This document shows, in pieces, positions 59,066-64,000 of a stretch of DNA of 64,000 nt. The stretch's first letter is position 1; every line of letters begins with the position of its first letter. The DNA is from JBBQVS01 sp964250765 (GTDB lineage: Bacteria; Chloroflexota; Ktedonobacteria; Ktedonobacterales; Ktedonobacteraceae): the NCBI GenBank assembly GCA_964250765.1, contig CAXUHF010000002.1, forward strand, positions 1 through 64,000, read 5' to 3'. Made by a program: the position numbers and the translations under genes. The notes below the pieces were generated by a model that worked only from the letters and a program-made list of their open reading frames with translations, was not told the origin of the DNA and made no database searches.

Positions 59066-60205
59066 ATGATGTTTGATTACCTTATCGTTGGTGCGGGGTT
59101 TGCAGGAAGTGTTCTGGCTGAACGTCTTGCCAGCCAAAGCAACAAGACCGTCTTGCTTCTTGATAAGCGAAACCATATCGGTGGCAATGCCTATGACTAC
59201 TATAACGAAGATGGCATCCTTGTCCACAAATACGGCCCGCACATCTTCCACACCAACGCGTTGCCCGTCGTTGAGTACCTCTCTCAGTTCACTGCGTGGA
59301 GGCCATACCAGCATCGAGTTCTTGCGAGTGTCGATGGACAGCTTGTCCCCATTCCTATCAATCTCAACACTATTAATACCTTGTATGGCTTGAATCTGAC
59401 CTCGTTCCAACTCGAAGAGTTCTTTGCCTCGGTTGCAGAACCGCGAGAGTCTATTCGCACCTCAGAGGATGTGGTCGTGAGTAAAGTAGGGCAATCACTC
59501 TATGAGAAGTTTTTTCGCAACTACACCCGCAAGCAGTGGGGACTCGATCCCTCAGAGCTTGATGCGAGCGTGACCGCACGCGTTCCAACGCGGACGAACC
59601 GTGATGATCGCTACTTCACAGATACCTATCAACTTATGCCATTGCATGGCTATACGCGTCTCTTTGAGAAAATGCTGTCTCACCCAAACATTAAGATTAT
59701 GCTGAATACCGACTATCGTGAAATGGTGGACACCATTTCGTATCGAGAGGTGATCTATACAGGTCCTATTGATGAGTTCTTTCACTATTGCTATGGGCAT
59801 CTGCCGTATCGCTCGCTGGACTTTGAGTTTCAAACGCTCAACACTCCTGTGCAGCAGCCAGTCGCAGTAGTGAACTATCCCAACGACTACGCATACACAC
59901 GTTCGACGGAACTCAAATACCTGACGGGACAGGAGCATGCGAAAACAACGCTCGTGTACGAGTACCCGAAAGCACAGGGCGATCCCTACTATCCTATTCC
60001 TCGCCCTGAGAACACCGAGATGTACAAGCAGTATAAAGTGCTTGCGGAGGCAACCGAAGGGGTTCACTTTGTAGGGCGGCTTGCAACCTATAAATACTAC
60101 AATATGGATCAGGTGATAGCGCAAGCATTGAGCGTTTTCAATAAACTCTGTCAAGCGGATATAGAGGATACATACAACGAAACATCACTCTCTCCGAGTG
60201 TGTGA
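59066..60205 (+). CDS. glf: UDP-galactopyranose mutase
   Basis: A 379-residue flavoenzyme that interconverts UDP-galactopyranose and UDP-galactofuranose. It opens FDYLIVGAGFAGSVLAERLA (FAD Rossmann motif) and has the Glf signatures GGNAYDYYNEDGILVHKYGP, HIFHTNALPVVEYLSQFTAW, NYTRKQWGLDPSELDASVTA, and near the end YKYYNMDQVIAQAL. The length is typical. ATG 59066 opens the FAD domain; the frame is open to 58901. GAAAGGA is 12 bases ahead, somewhat far. The gene supplies galactofuranose precursor for envelope glycans and is followed by a glycosyltransferase gene. Confidence 0.95.
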   Translation: MMFDYLIVGAGFAGSVLAERLASQSNKTVLLLDKRNHIGGNAYDYYNEDGILVHKYGPHIFHTNALPVVEYLSQFTAWRPYQHRVLASVDGQLVPIPINLNTINTLYGLNLTSFQLEEFFASVAEPRESIRTSEDVVVSKVGQSLYEKFFRNYTRKQWGLDPSELDASVTARVPTRTNRDDRYFTDTYQLMPLHGYTRLFEKMLSHPNIKIMLNTDYREMVDTISYREVIYTGPIDEFFHYCYGHLPYRSLDFEFQTLNTPVQQPVAVVNYPNDYAYTRSTELKYLTGQEHAKTTLVYEYPKAQGDPYYPIPRPENTEMYKQYKVLAEATEGVHFVGRLATYKYYNMDQVIAQALSVFNKLCQADIEDTYNETSLSPSV

Positions 60206-60307
60206 GAAGGTCGCTTTGGATACATCTGCGAAACGAGAGCGTAAGAGACCACCTCTCACCTTGACAGGTGAGGAGTGTAGTGAACCGAGAACAGAAAAGG
60301 AACTTGT

Positions 60308-62236
60308 ATGCACACGCCACAGATACCTGAGGAGATGCCCCGTGTCTCCGTGCTAATGCCCACCTTTAATCAGGCATCGTTCATTCAGAGAGCACTCAAA
60401 AGCTTGTTCGCTCAGACGCTCTCTGACTGGGAACTCGTCATTGTGAACGATGGGTCGCACGATGCAACTCATGAGTTGTTACAGCCCTACTTGAGTGATA
60501 CCCGTATTCACTACCACCGTCTGCATGAGAATGTGGGTTTAGGTGCCGCACTCAATGTCGCACTCGCTTTTGCGAAAGCACCGTTGATTGCCTATCTTCC
60601 TTCTGACGACCTCTATTATGCAGATCACCTGGAGTCCCAAGTACGTTGTATGAATGAGCATCCAGCGGCGGTTCTCGCGTATGCGGGCGTGCGAAGTGAG
60701 GTTCGTGTCCCTGGAAGAGGAGTTACTGACACGTCTTCACAAGGGCAGATGCAGGACATTGCGCTTCAGCTAGTGCAAGTAATCCACCGCCGTACTTCAC
60801 ATCAGTGGATGGAACGTGATGAGTTGGTTACGGACGATCTGGACCGCATGTTCTGGTCAAAATTGCGTTCACAGGGAAGTTTTGTCGGAAGCGAGCACAT
60901 CTCGTGTCAATGGGTGGATCATCCACTTCAACGACACAAAATTCTTCAGGAACCGTTAGGGGGCATCAATCCGTACCGTTCGTATTATCAACCCAAGCAC
61001 CCACTGCACTTCCACACGACAAAGGGCAATGACACGGACGAGGTTACGTATTACCAGCGCTTTCGTGAGCGACCCGATACTCCACCTGCCTCCGATGGTC
61101 TCAAGATTTTGCTCGTGGGAGAACTCGCGTTCAATTCCGAACGTGTGCTAGCATTGGAGGAACGTGGTCATACGCTCTATGGATTGTGGACACCAGATGG
61201 ACACTGGTTCCATATGGTGGGACCTGTTCCCTTTGGGCATGTGAAGGACATTTCAAGGGCTGGATGGCGTGAGGCAATACAACAGGTGAAACCGGATGTC
61301 ATCTATGCACTGCTGAACTGGGAGACAGTGCCGTTCGCACACCACGTGTTAATGGAGAACCCAGGCATTCCCTTCGTCTGGCATTTCAAAGAAGGTCCTT
61401 TTGATTGTATCGCCAATGGCACGTGGTCGCAACTTCTCGATCTGTACACGCACGCGGATGGGCAAATCTTCTGTAACGCCGAGACGCGGGACTGGTTCAA
61501 CACGGTCTCGCCGGGGCTGGTACATGAGGACTCCTCGCTCCTGCTTGATGGAGACCTTCCCAAACGTGAGTGGTTCGCGGGAAAGCTCTCGCCGCTGCTC
61601 TCTGAGCTAGATGGAGACGTACATATGGTCATGGCAGGTGGTATTGTTGGGTTACAACCAGCAGCAGTGAGTCAACTTGCCCAACACAACATTCACCTGC
61701 ACTGCTATGGTGATTTCTACCGTCGAGTGGCTCGTCCCTGGATGGAAGAAGTGCAACGACTCGCTCCTGAGCACCTACATCTGCACTCTCAGGTCAGTCA
61801 GGAGCAATGGGTGTCCGAGTTTTCGCAATATGACGCAGGATGGTTGCACATTTTTAAAAGTACGAATGCAGGGGATATGTCCCGTGTGGATTGGCCTGAC
61901 TTGAATTATCCTGCCCGTCTCGCCACTCTCGCGTCCGCAGGAGTCCCTTTTGTGCAATACGATAATCCAGGCTCCATCGTTGCGATGCAAGCACTTGCGC
62001 GCGAGCACAACTTAGGAATTGTCTACAAGGACATTGAACAGTTAGCTGAACAACTGCACGATAGAAAGAACATGATGCGCCTGCGAGAGAATGTCTGGAA
62101 GCAGCGGAAACAGTTCACCTTCGATTACCATGCTGATCGCTTAGTCGAGTTTTTCCGTCACGTGATCGAAAAACGGCATGCATCTCCAACTCATGTGAAG
62201 CGTCAGAGAAAGGATTACGCATACCAGAGTTTGTGA
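60308..62236 (+). CDS. Two-domain glycosyltransferase (GT2 plus GT-B)
   Basis: A 642-residue protein. Residues 12 to about 125 form a GT2 (GT-A) domain: RVSVLMPTFNQASFIQRAL, ELVIVNDGSHDATHEL and YLPSDDLYYADH, where the SDD is the metal-binding DxD. Residues from about 260 (LKILLVGELAFNSERVLAL) form a GT-B-like domain with LYTHADGQIFCNAETRDWF, HCYGDFYRRVARP and LATLASAGVPFVQYDNPGSI, which resembles the nucleotide-sugar side of GT4. It probably makes two linkages of one glycan, or the second half is regulatory. AAAAGGA is 7 bases ahead of ATG 60308. It follows glf, so galactofuranose transfer is a reasonable guess. Confidence 0.85.
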   Translation: MHTPQIPEEMPRVSVLMPTFNQASFIQRALKSLFAQTLSDWELVIVNDGSHDATHELLQPYLSDTRIHYHRLHENVGLGAALNVALAFAKAPLIAYLPSDDLYYADHLESQVRCMNEHPAAVLAYAGVRSEVRVPGRGVTDTSSQGQMQDIALQLVQVIHRRTSHQWMERDELVTDDLDRMFWSKLRSQGSFVGSEHISCQWVDHPLQRHKILQEPLGGINPYRSYYQPKHPLHFHTTKGNDTDEVTYYQRFRERPDTPPASDGLKILLVGELAFNSERVLALEERGHTLYGLWTPDGHWFHMVGPVPFGHVKDISRAGWREAIQQVKPDVIYALLNWETVPFAHHVLMENPGIPFVWHFKEGPFDCIANGTWSQLLDLYTHADGQIFCNAETRDWFNTVSPGLVHEDSSLLLDGDLPKREWFAGKLSPLLSELDGDVHMVMAGGIVGLQPAAVSQLAQHNIHLHCYGDFYRRVARPWMEEVQRLAPEHLHLHSQVSQEQWVSEFSQYDAGWLHIFKSTNAGDMSRVDWPDLNYPARLATLASAGVPFVQYDNPGSIVAMQALAREHNLGIVYKDIEQLAEQLHDRKNMMRLRENVWKQRKQFTFDYHADRLVEFFRHVIEKRHASPTHVKRQRKDYAYQSL

Positions 62237-62244
62237 ACTCATGC

Positions 62245-62306
62245 ACAAGGAAACACAGCAAACCTTTGACACATTACCATGTTAAGGGTTTGCTGTGTTT
62301 CCTTGT
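62245..62306. terminator. Long hairpin after the glycosyltransferase gene
   Basis: Perfect 20-base arms (acaaggaaacacagcaaacc and its complement) around 22 bases, 8 bases after the stop. Confidence 0.75.
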
Positions 62307-62462
62307 AACTACATTCTTGATGGCTGTATTAAGAACGTAGTGGTTCACATTTCATGAAAGTTGTAAGATGTACAAAGGAGAAGCAGAAACACTACGAGCG
62401 AAGAGACTTCAATTGTTTGGCATGCTCATAGTATTATTAGCGAGAGAGTAGAAGGAAAATAG

Positions 62463-64000
62463 GTGATACAAACCCATGAAGATACAGGTCATCCACGTCC
62501 ACAACTCACACGCGCCCAGTGGATGGATTTAAGTGGTCCCTGGGGATTTTCGTATGATGAGGCTGATAGTGGACTCGATGAAGCATGGTATGAACACACC
62601 GATATGTACACACGTACCATTCAGGTTCCTTTTCCACCTGAGTCACCCGCAAGCGGCATTGGCGAGACAGGTTTTCATCCCATCGTGTGGTATCGACGCA
62701 CGTTTTCTGTTCCAGCGGAGTACGAAGGGAAGCGGCTACTACTGCACTGTGGTGCTGTAGATTACCGTGCCCATGTCTGGGTCAATAACAAGCTCGTGGT
62801 GACACATGAAGGAGGGCAGACACCCTTTCATGCAGACATCACTGCCGCACTCCGTACTGATGGTGAGCAGGTGGTCGTCATCCGTGCAGAGGATGACCCA
62901 ACAGACTTGGCTCAACCGCGCGGCAAACAAGACTGGCAGGAGCACCCCCATAGTATTTGGTATCACCGTACAACAGGTATTTGGCAACCAGTCTGGCTTG
63001 AGCCAGTTGCTCCTACGCATATCTACCGTGTGCGCTGGACACCTGACCTTGAGAATGGATTGATTGGGATGATGGTGACGCTTGAACGACAAGACGAGCA
63101 ACACCTCCGTCTGCGTGCTCAATTCAAGCTGCAAGATACCTTCCTGACTGACGATACGTATACCGTGCAAGGGACAGAAGTACAGCGTCAGATTGCCTTT
63201 GATAAAGCTGGAATGGCAAATAGAGATGCACTTCTGTGGTCGCCAGCACAACCAAACCTGGTTTCAGTAACGTTAACGGTGTTGGATGGTGACGAGATCG
63301 TGGATGAGGTAGAGAGCTATGTTGGTTTGCGGAGTGTCGGGGTCGAGAACGGACGATTTATGCTCAATGGGCGACCCTATTACCTCCGTTTTGCACTGGA
63401 ACAGGGCTACTGGCCTCAGTCACATCTTGCAGCACCAAGTGATGAAGCATTACGCCATGAAGTGCAAATGGCGAAAGACTTGGGCTTCAACGGAGTACGT
63501 GTTCACCAGAAGGTTGAGGACCCACGCTATCTCTATTGGTGTGATCGTCTTGGCCTGTTAGTCTGGGGAGAGATGGCAAACGCCTATATCTTCACGCCTA
63601 CTGCTGTAGAGCGTATGATGCGAGAATGGCTAGATGTGCTCAAACGGGACTACAATCATCCCTGCATCGTAGCATGGGTCCCCTTTAACGAGAGTTGGGG
63701 TATCCCAAACGTGGCACACGATCCAGCACAACGTGATTACGTACAGGCAATTTATCACATTACCAAGACCCTCGATCCCACACGTCCTGCTATTGGGAAT
63801 GACGGGTGGGAACACCTTGTGAGTGACATCTATGGAGTTCACGACTACTCCTTTGAAGGAAATATGCTCCGTGCCCGATATGGAAGCACCGAAATAGTAG
63901 AGCAGACATTGCACAAAGTGCAACCTGCGTATCATGAAGTGATGTTACCTGGCAATACTCATACGAATGAACCAATCATGCTAACCGAGTGCGGCGGTAT
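62463..64000 (+). CDS. Glycoside hydrolase family 2, cut by the window end
   Basis: An open frame of 512 codons up to the window edge. It starts at GTG 62463, directly after an in-frame TAG, with AAGGA 6 bases upstream. The sugar-binding domain opens RAQWMDLSGPWGFSYDEAD and includes HPIVWYRRTFSVPAEYEGKR and LLLHCGAVDYRAHVWVN. The Ig-like domain and TIM barrel follow, with YLRFALEQGYWPQS and AKDLGFNGVRVHQK. The acid/base Glu410 is in VPFNESWG, and the nucleophile Glu509 in MLTECGG sits at the very end. GH2 includes beta-galactosidases and beta-glucuronidases; specificity is not readable. Confidence 0.93.
   Translation, partial: MIQTHEDTGHPRPQLTRAQWMDLSGPWGFSYDEADSGLDEAWYEHTDMYTRTIQVPFPPESPASGIGETGFHPIVWYRRTFSVPAEYEGKRLLLHCGAVDYRAHVWVNNKLVVTHEGGQTPFHADITAALRTDGEQVVVIRAEDDPTDLAQPRGKQDWQEHPHSIWYHRTTGIWQPVWLEPVAPTHIYRVRWTPDLENGLIGMMVTLERQDEQHLRLRAQFKLQDTFLTDDTYTVQGTEVQRQIAFDKAGMANRDALLWSPAQPNLVSVTLTVLDGDEIVDEVESYVGLRSVGVENGRFMLNGRPYYLRFALEQGYWPQSHLAAPSDEALRHEVQMAKDLGFNGVRVHQKVEDPRYLYWCDRLGLLVWGEMANAYIFTPTAVERMMREWLDVLKRDYNHPCIVAWVPFNESWGIPNVAHDPAQRDYVQAIYHITKTLDPTRPAIGNDGWEHLVSDIYGVHDYSFEGNMLRARYGSTEIVEQTLHKVQPAYHEVMLPGNTHTNEPIMLTECGG

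Overview
The window looks like a stretch of a Chloroflexota chromosome, most probably class Ktedonobacteria. This is inferred from gene style: Ser/Thr kinases carrying extracellular sugar-binding-type domains, Thr/Pro-rich membrane linkers, DUF4331, DUF2079 and DUF2254 proteins, WYL regulators, GH43/GH2 glycosidases, and many short palindromic repeats. Base composition is close to even. No rRNA, tRNA, CRISPR array or transposase was recognised. Two runs of N (10 bases at 30128-30137, 100 bases at 43188-43287) show a draft scaffold; the order across the second gap rests on scaffolding.

Layout. 0.1-1.6 kb: a tandem pair of exported helical proteins. 1.7-12.5 kb: a catabolic and redox neighbourhood (WYL regulator, GYD protein, SDR, small protein, enoyl-CoA hydratase/isomerase plus VOC protein, carboxylesterase, disulfide oxidoreductase, NmrA-type SDR, MFS transporter, quinone oxidoreductase). 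12.6-15.9 kb: a membrane HAMP protein without an output domain, a DUF4388-like protein and a DUF2254 membrane protein. 16.1-20.4 kb: acyl-CoA ligase convergent with a biotin-dependent carboxyltransferase, then a Tat-exported ferritin-like protein.

20.7-29.1 kb is the most unusual part: five tightly packed genes encoding a 1384-residue TPR-type protein, a J-domain-like protein without HPD, a GrpE-like exchange factor, a divergent Hsp70 and a zinc-ribbon/TPR protein. This appears to be a self-contained dedicated chaperone module, more A+T-rich by eye than its neighbours. It is the best candidate for an undescribed system.

29.2-43.1 kb: an unassigned protein, a DUF4331 protein with a small Tat-signal partner, an EamA exporter, a P1 peptidase/ThuA/GH43 operon, an orphan RskA-like anti-sigma factor preceded by two 53-bp tandem repeats, and a run of surface or envelope proteins ending with a TgpA-like transglutaminase. 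43.6-53 kb: DUF2079 protein, APC permease, an active kinase followed by a receptor-like pseudokinase, and a second APC permease. 53.6-58.9 kb: an apparent stress or envelope cluster (mechanosensitive-channel-like protein, DUF2382, aquaporin-like channel, two Gln/Met-rich paralogs around a YtxH protein, a four-helix membrane protein, ECF sigma factor). 59-64 kb: UDP-galactopyranose mutase, a two-domain glycosyltransferase and a GH2 glycosidase cut by the window end.

Two sequence features recur: families of palindromic elements sitting at or across stop codons, and very long perfect hairpins between genes that probably act as terminators in both directions.
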